From Opitutia bacterium (lineage in GTDB: Bacteria; Verrucomicrobiota; Verrucomicrobiia; Opitutales; Opitutaceae), in NCBI GenBank assembly GCA_016187945.1, contig JACPIT010000004.1:416496-480495 (forward strand): a stretch of DNA of 64,000 bases, read 5' to 3'. The notes below the pieces were generated by a model. The model searched no databases and was not told the DNA's origin. It saw only the letters and a program-made list of their open reading frames with translations. This document shows, piece by piece, positions 9,253 to 26,511 of this stretch. Both the position numbers and the translations under genes were made by a program. How positions within the stretch are numbered: the first letter of the stretch is position 1; every line of letters starts with the position of its first letter.

Positions 9253-10119
9253 TTACTTCTTGCCGCGCGGCGGACGGCCGTTCTTGCGGGTAAGGATGAG
9301 GGAGTTGGACGGCTTGGCGCGGCGGCGCGTCGGGAAGCCCTTGGCGAGCTGGCCCCACGGCGAAACGAGGTGCTGGCGACCGCCACCACCCTTGGATTTG
9401 CCCTGACCGCCACCGTTAGGGTGGTCGACCGGGTTCATCGCCATACCGCGGACGCGCGGACGGCGACCGAGCCAGCGGTTGCGGCCGGCCTTGCCGAGCT
9501 TGCGCTTGCTGTGGTCTTCGTTGCCGACTTCACCGATCGTGGCGCGGCAGTTGGCGTTCACGAGGCGGGTCTCGCCGGAGGACATCTTGAGCTGCGCCAT
9601 GCCGTTCTCGACGGCGACGAGTTCGACGGAGGTGCCGGCGGCGCGGGCCAGTTGGGCACCGCGACCGGGGAGCAACTCGACGGCGTGAACCTTCGTGGCG
9701 GCCGGGATGACGGACAGCGGGAAGCTGTTGCCGGGGCGATAGTCGTTCGAGTCGGTCTTCAGCGCGCTGTAGATCGAGTCGCCGACTTTGAGGCCTTTCG
9801 GAGCGAGGACGTAGGTCTTCGAGCCGTCGGCGTAAGCGAGGAGCGCGAGCAGCGCGGAGCGGTTGGGATCGTATTCGATCGCCTGGACCTTCGCGGGCAT
9901 GTCGAGCTTGGCGCGCTTGAAGTCGATGACGCGGTAGAGCTTCTTGTGACCGCCGCCGCGACGGCGCGACGTGATGCGGCCGTAGGTGTTGCGGCCGCCG
10001 GTCTTGTTCTTCGATTCGATCAGCGAGCGCTCGGGGCGCTTCTTGGATATCTCCTCGGGGCGGTTCAGCTCGGTGAAGCGGAGCGCGGCGGTGAGAGGAC
10101 GGAAAGTTTTGATAGCCAT
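9253..10119 (-). CDS. rplB: 50S ribosomal protein L2
   Basis: Core 23S-rRNA-binding protein near the peptidyl-transferase centre, 288 residues, about 10 longer than usual. Landmarks: GRNTYGRITSRRRGGGHKK (about residues 42-60), RLVNANCRATIGEVGN, and the C-terminal RVRGMAMNPVDHPNGGG. Most bacterial L2 proteins read HPH in that loop and here it is HPN; from sequence alone this is only a note. Follows rplW in the S10 order. Confidence 0.97.
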   Translation of the reverse strand: MAIKTFRPLTAALRFTELNRPEEISKKRPERSLIESKNKTGGRNTYGRITSRRRGGGHKKLYRVIDFKRAKLDMPAKVQAIEYDPNRSALLALLAYADGSKTYVLAPKGLKVGDSIYSALKTDSNDYRPGNSFPLSVIPAATKVHAVELLPGRGAQLARAAGTSVELVAVENGMAQLKMSSGETRLVNANCRATIGEVGNEDHSKRKLGKAGRNRWLGRRPRVRGMAMNPVDHPNGGGQGKSKGGGGRQHLVSPWGQLAKGFPTRRRAKPSNSLILTRKNGRPPRGKK

Positions 10120-10132
10120 GGCGGGTGTTTCC

Positions 10133-10417
10133 TCAGACGAGCTCGATCTTGTCGCCCTGCTTGAGGGTGACGATGGCGCGCTTGCTGTCGGACTTCTGCG
10201 TCGGGCGGCCCGTGCGGGAACGCTTCGGCTTGCCCTTGATGTTTTGGATGTTCACGCGCGTGACGGTGACCTTGAAGGTCGCCTCGACGGCTTCGCGCAC
10301 CGTGAATTTGGTGGCGGAGGGATAAACCTCGAACGTGTATTGGCCGTAGTTGGAGGAGAGCTTGGAAGCCTTCTCCGTCAGGCGCATGCTTTTGAGAACT
10401 TTATCGGCGCTGATCAT
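10133..10417 (-). CDS. rplW: 50S ribosomal protein L23
   Basis: Exit-tunnel protein and docking site for trigger factor and SRP, 94 residues. LKSMRLTEKASKLSSNYGQYTFEVYP followed by ATKFTVREAVEATFKVTVTRVN is the family core. Its ATG overlaps the rplD stop by four bases (ATGA), so translation is likely coupled. Confidence 0.96.
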   Translation of the reverse strand: MISADKVLKSMRLTEKASKLSSNYGQYTFEVYPSATKFTVREAVEATFKVTVTRVNIQNIKGKPKRSRTGRPTQKSDSKRAIVTLKQGDKIELV

Positions 10418-11046
10418 GACTGACCTCCGGTGGCGCGGGCGATGATGGCCTCGATCGCTTTGGTGGAGACGACGATCTTCGAGTATTGCACGAGATCGAG
10501 AGTGTTGAGCTTCGCGGCTTCCGTGGTGGAGACGCGGTCGAGGTTACGCGCGGCGCGGGAGGCCTCGGCGGTGAACGGAGCGTCGACGAGGAGCACGGAG
10601 CCTTTCGGGGCGATCGTGCGGACGACTTTGTTCAGGAGCTTGGTCTTCGGCTGGGCGGGAGCGAACGTCTCGATGACGTCGACTTCGCCGGCGGAGGCGC
10701 GATCGAAGAGAGCGCGCGCAAACGCGAGGGCCTTGACCTTGTTGTTGATCTTCTTCGAGAAGTCGCGGGGTTTCGGGCCGAACACGACACCACCACCGCT
10801 CCAGAGCGGCGAGCGGGACGAACCGGCGCGAGCGCGGCCGGAACCCTTTTGGTTCCACGGCTTCTTGCCACCGCCGCGGACTTCGCCGCGGGTCTTGGTG
10901 GAGCGCGTGCCCTGGCGGGCGTTGGCGCGATGGGCGACGACGACTTCCTTCACGGCCTGGAGACCGCGATCACCGTCGAACGTCGGGAGAGCGAACTCCT
11001 TCTCGGAGGTCTGGCTGGCGTCGGAGCTGTAAACTTTGAGCTTCAT
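10414..11046 (-). CDS. rplD: 50S ribosomal protein L4
   Basis: Large-subunit protein reaching into the exit tunnel, 210 residues. The tunnel loop is visible: RQGTRSTKTRGEVRGGGKKPW followed by GSGRARAGSSRSP (about residues 43-78). In enteric bacteria L4 represses its own operon; no such leader is evident here. Overlaps rplW by four bases. Confidence 0.97.
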   Translation of the reverse strand: MKLKVYSSDASQTSEKEFALPTFDGDRGLQAVKEVVVAHRANARQGTRSTKTRGEVRGGGKKPWNQKGSGRARAGSSRSPLWSGGGVVFGPKPRDFSKKINNKVKALAFARALFDRASAGEVDVIETFAPAQPKTKLLNKVVRTIAPKGSVLLVDAPFTAEASRAARNLDRVSTTEAAKLNTLDLVQYSKIVVSTKAIEAIIARATGGQS

Positions 11047-11061
11047 TTTGGTTCAGTCTCC

Positions 11062-11703
11062 TTAGGCTTTCTTGGCCTTCTTGCCGGCGCGGATGATGAC
11101 GTCGTCACCGTTGGCGCCAGGGATCGCACCCTTCACGAGGATGAGATTCTTGTCGGCGATGATTTTGACGACGCGCAGGTTTTGGACCGTGCGCTGGTCG
11201 GAGCCCATGTGACCGGGCATCGCTTGGTTTTTCCAAGAGCGACCGGGCGTCTGGCGCATACCGATCGAGCCGATGCGGCGGTGGAACATCGAACCGTGCG
11301 AGGCGGGGCCGCCGGCGACACGGAAGCGTTTCACGACGCCGGCGAAGCCTTTGCCTTTGGAGATGCCGATCACGTCGATGACCTGACCTTCGGTGAAGGC
11401 GGCAACCGTGACGACATCGCCGGCCTTGACCGTGGGAGCGGCGGCGAGGCGGACTTCGTTGAGCACGCGGGGCGTGTTCTCGAGGCCGGCCTTCTTGGCG
11501 TGGGCGGCTTCGGCCTTGCTCGCGTTCTTCGCCTTTTGGGCGCCGAAGCCGAGCTGGACGGCGTTATAACCGTCGGTCTCGACGGTCTTGACTTGGACAA
11601 CCGGGCAGGGGCCGGCTTCCACGACGGTGACCGGCACGAGCACGTTCTGTGCGTCGTAGACCTGGGTCATCCCGAGTTTTTTGCCTAATAGAGTAGCGAT
11701 CAT
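11062..11703 (-). CDS. rplC: 50S ribosomal protein L3
   Basis: Early-assembly large-subunit protein, 213 residues. Begins MIATLLGKKLGMTQVYD and contains GKGFAGVVKRF, RVAGGPASHGSMFHRRIGSIGMRQTPGR and MPGHMGSDQRTVQNL, all diagnostic. The 106-base gap between rpsJ and rplC is the largest within the S10 part and shows no clear structure. Confidence 0.97.
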   Translation of the reverse strand: MIATLLGKKLGMTQVYDAQNVLVPVTVVEAGPCPVVQVKTVETDGYNAVQLGFGAQKAKNASKAEAAHAKKAGLENTPRVLNEVRLAAAPTVKAGDVVTVAAFTEGQVIDVIGISKGKGFAGVVKRFRVAGGPASHGSMFHRRIGSIGMRQTPGRSWKNQAMPGHMGSDQRTVQNLRVVKIIADKNLILVKGAIPGANGDDVIIRAGKKAKKA

Positions 11704-11809
11704 AGGCTAAGTGGTAGGTGGAGGGTTTCCGTTTGGTTTAGACCTACGTTAGCAATCCGGCGATTGGAGCCACCGGGGGCTGCTAAAGTGACTGTCTGAA
11801 AGTTGTGGT

Positions 11810-12118
11810 TTAGACGTTGATCGTGATGTCGACGCCGGAGGGCAGGTTGAGCTTCTTGAGTTCGTCGACCGTCTGCGCGGTCGGCTCGAGGATGTCGATG
11901 AGGCGCTTGTGGGTGCGGCTCTCGAACTGCTCCATCGACTTCTTGTCGACGTGCGGCGAGCGGTTGACGGACAGTTTCTCGATGCGGGTGGGCAACGGGA
12001 TCGGGCCCGAGACGCGCGCGCCGGAGCGCTTGGCGGTTTCGACGATTTCCAGAGCGGACTGGTCGATCACACGGTAATCGAAGCCCTGAAGTTTGATGCG
12101 AATGCGTTGGCCTTTCAT
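11810..12118 (-). CDS. rpsJ: 30S ribosomal protein S10
   Basis: Small-subunit protein and NusE transcription factor, 102 residues. The product begins [19 protein letters not shown] and contains [33 protein letters not shown] 12118 is chosen because it gives the universal N-terminus and normal length; the frame is open much further upstream, over fusA. It follows fusA directly, so tuf, which often lies here, is located elsewhere (29.1 kb). Confidence 0.97.
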   Translation of the reverse strand: MKGQRIRIKLQGFDYRVIDQSALEIVETAKRSGARVSGPIPLPTRIEKLSVNRSPHVDKKSMEQFESRTHKRLIDILEPTAQTVDELKKLNLPSGVDITINV

Positions 12119-12138
12119 GGCGGGATAAAGAACGAGGG

Positions 12139-14325
12139 TTAGGTGCGGGCCGGGGCCTTCGAGGAGGTCTCGACGATCTTGGCCAAGAGGTTGTTCGGCA
12201 CTTGCGCGAAGTGCGACGGCGTGATCGAGGCGGACGCGCGGCCCTTCGAGAGCGAGCGGATGTCCGTCACGTAACCGAAGAGCATTTCGAGCGGAACGTG
12301 CGCCGCGATGATGCACGCGCCGTTCTTGTTTTCCATGCCTTGGATCTGGCCGCGACGACGGTTGATGTCGCCCATCAGGTCGCCTTGGTAATCTTCCGGC
12401 GTGGTGACTTCGACGCCCATGATCGGCTCGAGGAGGATCGGCTTGGCGACCTTCATCGCTTCCTTGAAGGCGAAGATGCCGGCCATCTTGAACGCGAGTT
12501 CCGACGAATCGACTTCGTGGAAGGAGCCGTCGATGATGCGGATGATCGCATCGACCACCGGGTAACCGGCGACGACACCATTGTTGGTGCCTTCCATGAT
12601 GCCGTCGGTGGCGGGCTTGATGAATTCCTTCGGGATGACGCCGCCAACGATCTCGTTGACGACTTCGATGCCCTTGCCCTTTTCGTTCGGCTCGATCTTG
12701 ACGACGACGTGGCCGTATTGGCCCTTGCCGCCGGATTGACGGATGAACTTGCCGACGCCTTCCGCGGAACCGGTGACGGTCTCGCGATAGGCGATCTGCG
12801 GCTTGCCCACGGTGGCCTCGACCTTGAACTCGCGCTTCATGCGGTCGACGATGATTTCGAGGTGCAGCTCGCCCATGCCGGCGAGAATCGTCTGGCCGGT
12901 GTCCTGGTCGGTCTTGACGCGGAGAGTCGGATCCTCGGCCACGAGGCGCTGGAGCGCGACGCCGAGTTTTTCCTGGTCACCCTTCGAGTTCGGCTCGATC
13001 GACATCGCGATGACAGGCTCGGGGAAGGACGGCGGCTCGAGGCGGATGTCGAAGTCCTCATCGCACAGCGTGTCGCCGGTGATGACGTCCTTGACGCCGA
13101 CGAGGGCGCAGATGTCGCCCGCGTAGGCCAAATCGATTTCCTCACGATCCATCGCGCGCATGAGCACGAGGCGCGAGACGCGCTCCGAGCGGCGGGTGCG
13201 GGGATTGTAGAGCGGCATGCCGCGCTTCACCACGCCGGTGTAGACGCGATAGAACACGAGTTTGCCGACGAACGGGTCGGTCCAGAGCTTGAACGCGAGA
13301 CCGGCGAGCTTCGCCTTGTCGTCGACGACCGCCTCGACCGGGTTGCCGGAGCTGTCCTGGCCCTTCATGGCCGGGACGTCGATCGGGTTCGGCAGATAGT
13401 TGACGACGCAGTCGAGGAGGCGCTGCACACCCTTCTTCTTGAACGCGGAGCCGGGGATGACGCCGGTGAACTTCATCGAGACCGTGGCCTTGCGGACGGC
13501 GAGGATGAATTCTTCGGTCGTGATTTCCTGACCTTCGAGATACTTGTTCGCGATGACGTCGTCGAAATCCGACACGGCTTCGATGAGCTTCTCGCGGTAT
13601 TCCTTCGCCTGCTTGGCGTATTCGGCGGGAATCGGCGCGGTGACCGGATTCATGCCAAGCGGATCCTTCGTGTCGTCGAACATGTAGGCGATGTTCTGCA
13701 CGAGGTCGATCAGGCCGTTGAAGTTTTCCTCCTGGCCGATCGGAATGTAGAGCGGATGCGCGTTGGCCTTGAGCTTCTCGCGCATCTCGTCGACGGCGCG
13801 GAAGAAGTTGGCGCCGGTGCGGTCCATCTTGTTGACGAACGCAACGCGCGGAACGCCGTATTTGTTGGCCTGGCGCCAGACGGTCTCGGACTGCGGCTGC
13901 ACGCCGGCGACCGCGCAGAACACCGCGACGGCGCCGTCGAGCACGCGCATGGAGCGCTCGACTTCGGCGGTGAAGTCGACGTGTCCGGGCGTGTCGATGA
14001 TATTAATGCGCTGCTTGATCCCCTTCCAGGGACCGAAGGAGGCGTTCCAGGCGCAGGAAATGGCGGCGGCGGTGATCGTGATGCCGCGCTCGCGCTCCTG
14101 CTCCATCCAGTCGGTCACCGTGGTGCCTTCGTGGACTTCGCCCATCTTGTGGACGGCGCCAGAATAGAAAAGAATGCGTTCGGTCGTCGTGGTCTTGCCG
14201 GCGTCGATGTGCGCGGCGATGCCGATGTTGCGCGTCCACTCGAGCGGGAACGGGCGGTCCTTGGCGTTAGCCGCGGCGACCTTGGCCTTGTCGGTGACGA
14301 CGGTGATGTTGATCGGAGAAGACAT
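12139..14325 (-). CDS. fusA: Elongation factor G
   Basis: Translocation GTPase, 728 residues. GTPase motifs: [12 protein letters not shown] (G1), RGITITAAA (switch I region), DTPGHVDFT (G3) and NKMDRTG (G4). Domains II-V follow, with [16 protein letters not shown] and [19 protein letters not shown] in the C-terminal domains. It carries about 20 extra N-terminal residues before [18 protein letters not shown] and a slightly extended switch I region. Lies between rpsG and rpsJ. Confidence 0.98.
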   Translation of the reverse strand: MSSPINITVVTDKAKVAAANAKDRPFPLEWTRNIGIAAHIDAGKTTTTERILFYSGAVHKMGEVHEGTTVTDWMEQERERGITITAAAISCAWNASFGPWKGIKQRINIIDTPGHVDFTAEVERSMRVLDGAVAVFCAVAGVQPQSETVWRQANKYGVPRVAFVNKMDRTGANFFRAVDEMREKLKANAHPLYIPIGQEENFNGLIDLVQNIAYMFDDTKDPLGMNPVTAPIPAEYAKQAKEYREKLIEAVSDFDDVIANKYLEGQEITTEEFILAVRKATVSMKFTGVIPGSAFKKKGVQRLLDCVVNYLPNPIDVPAMKGQDSSGNPVEAVVDDKAKLAGLAFKLWTDPFVGKLVFYRVYTGVVKRGMPLYNPRTRRSERVSRLVLMRAMDREEIDLAYAGDICALVGVKDVITGDTLCDEDFDIRLEPPSFPEPVIAMSIEPNSKGDQEKLGVALQRLVAEDPTLRVKTDQDTGQTILAGMGELHLEIIVDRMKREFKVEATVGKPQIAYRETVTGSAEGVGKFIRQSGGKGQYGHVVVKIEPNEKGKGIEVVNEIVGGVIPKEFIKPATDGIMEGTNNGVVAGYPVVDAIIRIIDGSFHEVDSSELAFKMAGIFAFKEAMKVAKPILLEPIMGVEVTTPEDYQGDLMGDINRRRGQIQGMENKNGACIIAAHVPLEMLFGYVTDIRSLSKGRASASITPSHFAQVPNNLLAKIVETSSKAPART

Positions 14326-14337
14326 GAAACAGAATCC

Positions 14338-14811
14338 TTACCAGCGGAGGTGGGCGAAGGCGCGGTTGGCCTGGGCCATCTTGTGGGTGTCTTCCTTCTT
14401 CTTCACGACGGAGCCCGTGTTGTTGTAGGCGTCGATGATCTCGGCGGCGAGGGCTTCGCGCATCGCGGTGCCTTTGCGGCCCGTGGCGGCGTCGACGATC
14501 CAGCGGAGCGCGAGCGACTCCTGGCGCTCGAACGAAATCTCGACCGGCACCTGGTAGGTCGCACCACCGACGCGGCGGCTCTTGACCTCGAGCTTCGGGC
14601 GGGCGTTTTCCATCGCGCCCATGAGGAGGTCGACCGGGTCGCCCTTCTGGAGCTTCTCGCTCACGCGCTCAAAGGCGCCGTAAACGATGCGTTCCGCGAC
14701 GGTCTTCTTGCCGCTCTTCATGATCACGTTGATCAGGTGAGTGACGAGCGCGCTGTTGTAGCGGACGTCCGGAACGGTGGGGCGGTGAGTAGCTCTGCGA
14801 CGACGAGACAT
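14338..14811 (-). CDS. rpsG: 30S ribosomal protein S7
   Basis: Primary 16S-rRNA-binding protein of the head, 157 residues, typical length. Starts [20 protein letters not shown] and includes [22 protein letters not shown] and [23 protein letters not shown]. Normal str-operon position between rpsL and fusA. Confidence 0.97.
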   Translation of the reverse strand: MSRRRRATHRPTVPDVRYNSALVTHLINVIMKSGKKTVAERIVYGAFERVSEKLQKGDPVDLLMGAMENARPKLEVKSRRVGGATYQVPVEISFERQESLALRWIVDAATGRKGTAMREALAAEIIDAYNNTGSVVKKKEDTHKMAQANRAFAHLRW

Positions 14812-14832
14812 GGTGAAAAAGAAAGAACGTGA

Positions 14833-15213
14833 TTACTTGGCGGCCTTCGGGCGCTTGACGCCGTATTTGGACCGCGAACGACGGCGCTTCTCGACACCAG
14901 TGGCGTCGAGCGTGCCGCGAACGATGTGGTAGCGGACGCCGGGGAGATCCTTCACACGGCCACCGCGCACGAGCACGATCGAGTGCTCCTGGAGGGAGTG
15001 ACCCTCGTCGGGGATGTAGGAAATAACTTCCGTGCCGTTCGTGAGACGAACCTTGGCGACCTTACGGATGGCCGAGTTCGGCTTCTTCGGCGTGCGGGTC
15101 ATGACCTGCACGCAGACGCCACGGCGGAAGGGATTACCCTGCAGAGCCGGGGCCTTGGACTTCGCACGGACCTTGCGACGTCCTTTTCTCACGAGTTGGT
15201 TGATGGTGGGCAT
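14833..15213 (-). CDS. rpsL: 30S ribosomal protein S12
   Basis: Decoding-centre protein, 126 residues, first gene of the str-S10-spc block. Diagnostic: [31 protein letters not shown], and the streptomycin-region loops (TPKKPNSA and [12 protein letters not shown]). The usual lysine residues of the drug-sensitive type are present in TPKKPNS. Upstream is a 597-base non-coding stretch with hairpins. Confidence 0.98.
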   Translation of the reverse strand: MPTINQLVRKGRRKVRAKSKAPALQGNPFRRGVCVQVMTRTPKKPNSAIRKVAKVRLTNGTEVISYIPDEGHSLQEHSIVLVRGGRVKDLPGVRYHIVRGTLDATGVEKRRRSRSKYGVKRPKAAK

Positions 15214-15572
15214 TGGAGGAAGTTACGGTAGGTAAAGGAGGAAAAGGCGCGGAACCTACCGGGACGAAAAGCCCCGGCAAGCACTTTTTCGCGCTGTGCT
15301 GAAAAACGCGAATCTCAGAGCGGAAACTCCAAAACCGCGGCGTCAGGTGCACCCGCAGTTTTGCTGAAGGCGCTGTTTGATGACGAAAATGGAGGGTTAG
15401 CGAACCACGTTCGCATGACGCACTTCAAGCGCGAAGTTTCAGTTTTTCTCCCAAGTTATTCACAGGATCAGCGCAGCTTGCTCAGAGACGCGAAGAAACG
15501 CACCCACAGATGAGCGCGGAGCGTGCGGTGGCGAACGTCCGATCCGCCTTCGCTCTACGAGCTACGGCGGAT
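15214..15572. other. Non-coding stretch upstream of rpsL
   Basis: No convincing gene on either strand. It should contain the promoter of the str-S10-spc operon, but no consensus pair could be fixed with confidence. Near its upstream end lies a REP-like hairpin (ATCCGCC 15542-15548 with GGCGGAT 15566-15572, with a GTAG foot on the minus strand). Bases 15400-15540 show nothing recognisable. Confidence 0.5.
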
Positions 15573-15596
15573 GCCCATCGGGCGAACCCGATGGGC
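15573..15596. repeat. 10-bp perfect hairpin beside the terminator
   Basis: GCCCATCGGG (15573-15582) and CCCGATGGGC (15587-15596) pair perfectly around a four-base loop (CGAA on plus, TTCG on minus). It lies directly after the T-run of the minus-strand terminator at 15597-15630, so the T-run sits between two GC-rich stems. Confidence 0.8.
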
Positions 15597-15630
15597 AAAA
15601 AAAAACACCCGGCCGGTGAGGGCCGGGTGT
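15597..15630 (-). terminator. Intrinsic terminator upstream of rpsL
   Basis: On the minus strand a 10-bp stem (15605-15614 with 15621-15630, core CACCCGGCC) is followed by about nine T (15605-15597). It ends transcripts coming from the SPFH gene region before the rpsL operon. Immediately upstream on the same strand is another 10-bp hairpin, AACTCAGAAG / CTTCTGAGTT (15631-15640 and 15654-15663). A 12-codon frame (ATG 15689 to TAG 15651) overlaps that hairpin, so the arrangement could also be a leader attenuator for the rpsL operon. Confidence 0.8.
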
Positions 15631-15810
15631 AACTCAGAAGGAGCTAGGCTCTACTTCTGAGTTTTGGCGGGAGGGATCTTGAGGGTCATAATTCCCGAGT
15701 GAAAAACAAGGCAAAATTCGACCATCCCCGCCTCCGCCGTTTGTAAGCGGGTCGAGTTGAGTATCGTGACGGCCTGCGGGCGTTAAATCACGCACGCGCG
15801 CCGCGCGGAC

Positions 15811-15933
15811 TCAGAGTTCGGGCTGCTCGCTCCGTCCCTTTTTCTGCGGATTGCTCGACTTAATGATTACGGCGATCAGCACCGCCAAGCTCGCGAGGAT
15901 GCCGAGGACCGAGACGAAGATCAGGATACGCAT
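15811..15933 (-). CDS. Small single-helix membrane protein (40 residues), unknown function
   Basis: ATG 15933 begins five bases after the stop of the SPFH-domain gene, so it is almost certainly cotranscribed with it. The product starts MRILIFVSVLGIL, has one continuous hydrophobic helix (about residues 3-24) and a short charged tail (KSSNPQKKGRSEQPEL). It could be a partner of the SPFH protein in the membrane. No family is recognised. Confidence 0.5.
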   Translation of the reverse strand: MRILIFVSVLGILASLAVLIAVIIKSSNPQKKGRSEQPEL

Positions 15934-15938
15934 GACGG

Positions 15939-17621
15939 TTACTTATTCGCAGGTTGATTGGCCGGCTGAAGCGACTGGCGCAAGATCGTGCCCGTAAGTG
16001 CGTCGAGCGTGCCGTTGCCGCTCCCCTGCCCGCTCACCATCACTTGCGGCGTGATCTGCACCTTGCCTTCGACGACGAGTTTCAAGAGTTCGAGTTGAGC
16101 GACCTGATTCTGGCCGAGCGTTTCGACGAGCATGCGGTAAGCTTTCGCGCGGCCCTCACCGGTGATCACTTGCGACTCGGCCTCGCCTTTCGCGCGCGCT
16201 ACTTGAGCCTTCGCGTTCTCGGCTTCTATGCGGACTTTGTATTCCGCGGCAGCGAGATTGCGCTGCTGCTCCGCCTCCTCGGTGGCGCGCACGAGATTCG
16301 CACGCGCGACCTCGGCGAGTTTTTGCTGCCCGAAAAGTTTTTCCTGATTCAACGCGACTTCGCGGTCCGTCTGCGTCGCGAGCAATTTTCGGCCGGGCTC
16401 TGTCGCGTCGAGGTGGATGTTGCCGACGTAGACGCCGTCGCACGTGACCTTGTAGCGCGCGAGTTCGGCGGTGATGCGCTCGGCCGCGTTGCGCTCGATT
16501 TCCGAGCGGCGTGCGACGAACTCGAGCGCGGTCATGCTCTCGGCGACGTTGCGGAACACCGCGCGCACGACCGGCAAAATGATGCGCGCCTCGAGCACTT
16601 CGAGCGTCTCGTCTTCCTGTTCGTCCTTCACCATCTGATCGGGGTTGCCGAGCAACGCGACGAGGTAAGGCGCGTTGGCAGCCTCGACCGCGCACGCGAC
16701 GCGCACATCGACGGGAAACGAAAAACCGTCCTTCGAGCGCACCGACACCGACCAATCCTGCTGGTCGGCATTCGCCGCCTGTTGAGCGGGAGTCGGCCCG
16801 TTGCGGCCGGCCTGCTGCTGCGGAACGGCGCGCGCGGTCGATGGCAGCGAGAGCGCGGCCTGATACGTGTAGGTGCGCTGCGTGGTCTTCACGAACGTCG
16901 GCACGAACGCCTCCGTGTTCAGATAGTAGGCGCCGGGCATCAGCGCCTCGGCCCAAATGCCGCGAAAATCGCGCGGCACGAGCGGCACGCCGTTCACGAC
17001 CGTGTAGGTGCGGGAATCGTTCGGGAGCACTTTGCCGGTGTTGCTTTTTATCACCGCCACCAGTCCAGCGGCTACTTGGAGCGCCGGGATCGAGCGAATC
17101 TGGTGCAGCGCCGTGTTGTAGCGATAGGTGCCAGGTGTGAGGATCGTCGTCTGTGGCCCGCGATAGCCGGCGCCGGCGAGAAATTTCGGCGCGTTGAGCA
17201 TGTCCTGCGCGTTCGACCACGGCGGCGCGAACGTCTGCGCTTCCGGCAACGGCTGGCCGTCGCGCGCGGAGACGACGCCGACCTGTCCCGGCTCGATCGT
17301 CATCACGCGGGTGAGATTCACCTCGTAGATGAAGGGGATAAAACCGAAGTGCCAGCCGGGGCCGAGGATTTCCTGTTGCGGCCCGCGCTCGCCGTTGCGC
17401 GCGATGATGTGTCCGGTTGGAAGCGGATCGCCGAATTGCTTCGCAACGATGCCGGTCTCGTCGTTGCCAACGACGACGGACGAGCCGACGCCGACCCCGA
17501 AGACGAACAAACTCACCGAGAGCACGAGCAGTGCGACGCGCGCGGCGTTCGGCACCGTCAACAGAAACGAGGCGCCGAGCGCGACGAGGCTCAGCACCGT
17601 GAACAGAATGATGATAGCCAT
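15939..17621 (-). CDS. SPFH/band 7 (flotillin-like) membrane protein
   Basis: 560 residues. Two hydrophobic segments at the N-terminus (about 3-22 and 27-50), then a long extracytoplasmic or cytosolic SPFH region with FGDPLPTGHIIARNGERGPQQEILGPG and repeated PGxY/PGxW elements. The band-7 core comes next (WSVSVRSKDGFSFPVDVRVACAV, about 290-312), then a coiled-coil rich in Glu/Ala/Arg (EEAEQQRNLAAAEYKVRIEAENAKAQVARAKGEAESQVI) typical of flotillin/prohibitin proteins. It probably forms oligomeric membrane scaffolds. Its only apparent operon partner is the 40-residue protein downstream. Confidence 0.85.
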   Translation of the reverse strand: MAIIILFTVLSLVALGASFLLTVPNAARVALLVLSVSLFVFGVGVGSSVVVGNDETGIVAKQFGDPLPTGHIIARNGERGPQQEILGPGWHFGFIPFIYEVNLTRVMTIEPGQVGVVSARDGQPLPEAQTFAPPWSNAQDMLNAPKFLAGAGYRGPQTTILTPGTYRYNTALHQIRSIPALQVAAGLVAVIKSNTGKVLPNDSRTYTVVNGVPLVPRDFRGIWAEALMPGAYYLNTEAFVPTFVKTTQRTYTYQAALSLPSTARAVPQQQAGRNGPTPAQQAANADQQDWSVSVRSKDGFSFPVDVRVACAVEAANAPYLVALLGNPDQMVKDEQEDETLEVLEARIILPVVRAVFRNVAESMTALEFVARRSEIERNAAERITAELARYKVTCDGVYVGNIHLDATEPGRKLLATQTDREVALNQEKLFGQQKLAEVARANLVRATEEAEQQRNLAAAEYKVRIEAENAKAQVARAKGEAESQVITGEGRAKAYRMLVETLGQNQVAQLELLKLVVEGKVQITPQVMVSGQGSGNGTLDALTGTILRQSLQPANQPANK

Positions 17622-17732
17622 AGCGAAACCTTACTGGGGAGGTTGAGTGCGGCCCAAAACGTCGCGCAGCATGCGGGCGGCGCGCGGACGCGTAAACGCA
17701 TTTTCGTGCGCGTCGAAAAATCGCCGCGCCGT

Positions 17733-17770
17733 GGAAAAGAAAAAGCCGCGCAGCGGATGCTGCGCGGCTT
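17733..17770 (-). terminator. Intrinsic terminator of the rpoBC operon
   Basis: On the minus strand a 12-bp stem (17759-17770 with 17743-17754, core AAGCCGCGCAGC) with a four-base loop is followed by TTTTTCTTTTCC, 24 bases after the rpoC stop. Strong classical terminator for the tuf-to-rpoC transcript. Confidence 0.9.
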
Positions 17771-17794
17771 CGAGAGTGAACTGCGTCGTCGAGC

Positions 17795-21931
<4,137 letters not shown>

Positions 21932-21958
21932 TTGGCGTGATGCTCCCAGTATTTAAGT

Positions 21959-25792
<3,834 letters not shown>

Positions 25793-25923
25793 GGGTGCTC
25801 CCGGTGGGTGGATTGAAGAAAAGGGCAAACTCAGTTCGCGCCACTGAAGGCTGCGGAACCGGCAGATGGGACGTGCGGATGCGAGGATCTCGTCACGTCA
25901 GGAAAGAACAGGGAAAATGCCGA

Positions 25924-25954
25924 AGCACAGGCCGCGACTTGCACGGCCTGTGCT
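25924..25954 (-). promoter_or_regulatory. Stem-loop in the rplL-rpoB gap (candidate attenuator or RNA processing site)
   Basis: A perfect 11-bp stem, AGCACAGGCCG (25924-25934) with CGGCCTGTGCT (25944-25954), and a 9-base loop, lies 132 bases before the rpoB start. The tail on the transcribed strand is only weakly T-rich. In E. coli the same gap has an attenuator and an RNase III site that set the ratio of ribosomal protein to polymerase; an equivalent role here is inference. Confidence 0.6.
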
Positions 25955-25994
25955 CGGGAATTGGAACTGAATGCGTGGGTGCGAACCAAGTGGT

Positions 25995-26375
25995 TTACTT
26001 GAGTTCGACCTTCGCGCCAGCGGCCTCGAGCTTCTTCTTGATCTCGTCGGCTTCGGCTTTGTTGACGCCTTCCTTGACCGGCTTCGGAGCGCCCTCGACG
26101 AGGTCCTTGGCCTCCTTGAGGCCGAGGCCCGTGATCGCACGGACTTCCTTAATGACGCCGATCTTGTTCGCGCCAGCCTCGGTGAGGACGACGTTGAACT
26201 CAGTCTTCTCTTCGGCGGCAGCGGCCGGGGCGGCACCAGCGGCGGGGCCGGCGGCGACAGCAGCGGCGGCGGAAACGCCCCACTTGGCTTCGAGGTCTTT
26301 GACGAGCGCGGCGAGTTCGAGAATCGGCTGCGCGGACAGCCACTCGATGACTTGGTCTTTGGTGATGTTGCTCAT
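25995..26375 (-). CDS. rplL: 50S ribosomal protein L7/L12
   Basis: Stalk protein that recruits translation GTPases, 126 residues. N-terminal dimer domain ([26 protein letters not shown]), an alanine-rich hinge (residues about 35-55, [21 protein letters not shown]), and the C-terminal factor-binding domain [44 protein letters not shown]. Followed by the stem-loop before rpoB. Confidence 0.97.
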   Translation of the reverse strand: MSNITKDQVIEWLSAQPILELAALVKDLEAKWGVSAAAAVAAGPAAGAAPAAAAEEKTEFNVVLTEAGANKIGVIKEVRAITGLGLKEAKDLVEGAPKPVKEGVNKAEADEIKKKLEAAGAKVELK

Positions 26376-26511
26376 GGTAATCTTCCTGGGAGCGCTAGCG
26401 GCGGCGGGAATGCCGCGCGTTTAAGAGACGTATCTCCTAGCTGAACTCCGTTGGGAGTTTTGCTTCTCGCGCGCACCGCCGAAGGAGGGGCGGCACAACG
26501 CGAAAAAGGGT

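Noticed and set aside
25798..25828. Upstream extension of rpoB
   Set aside because: The extra 12 codons lack family similarity, and GGGAG is well placed for ATG 25792.
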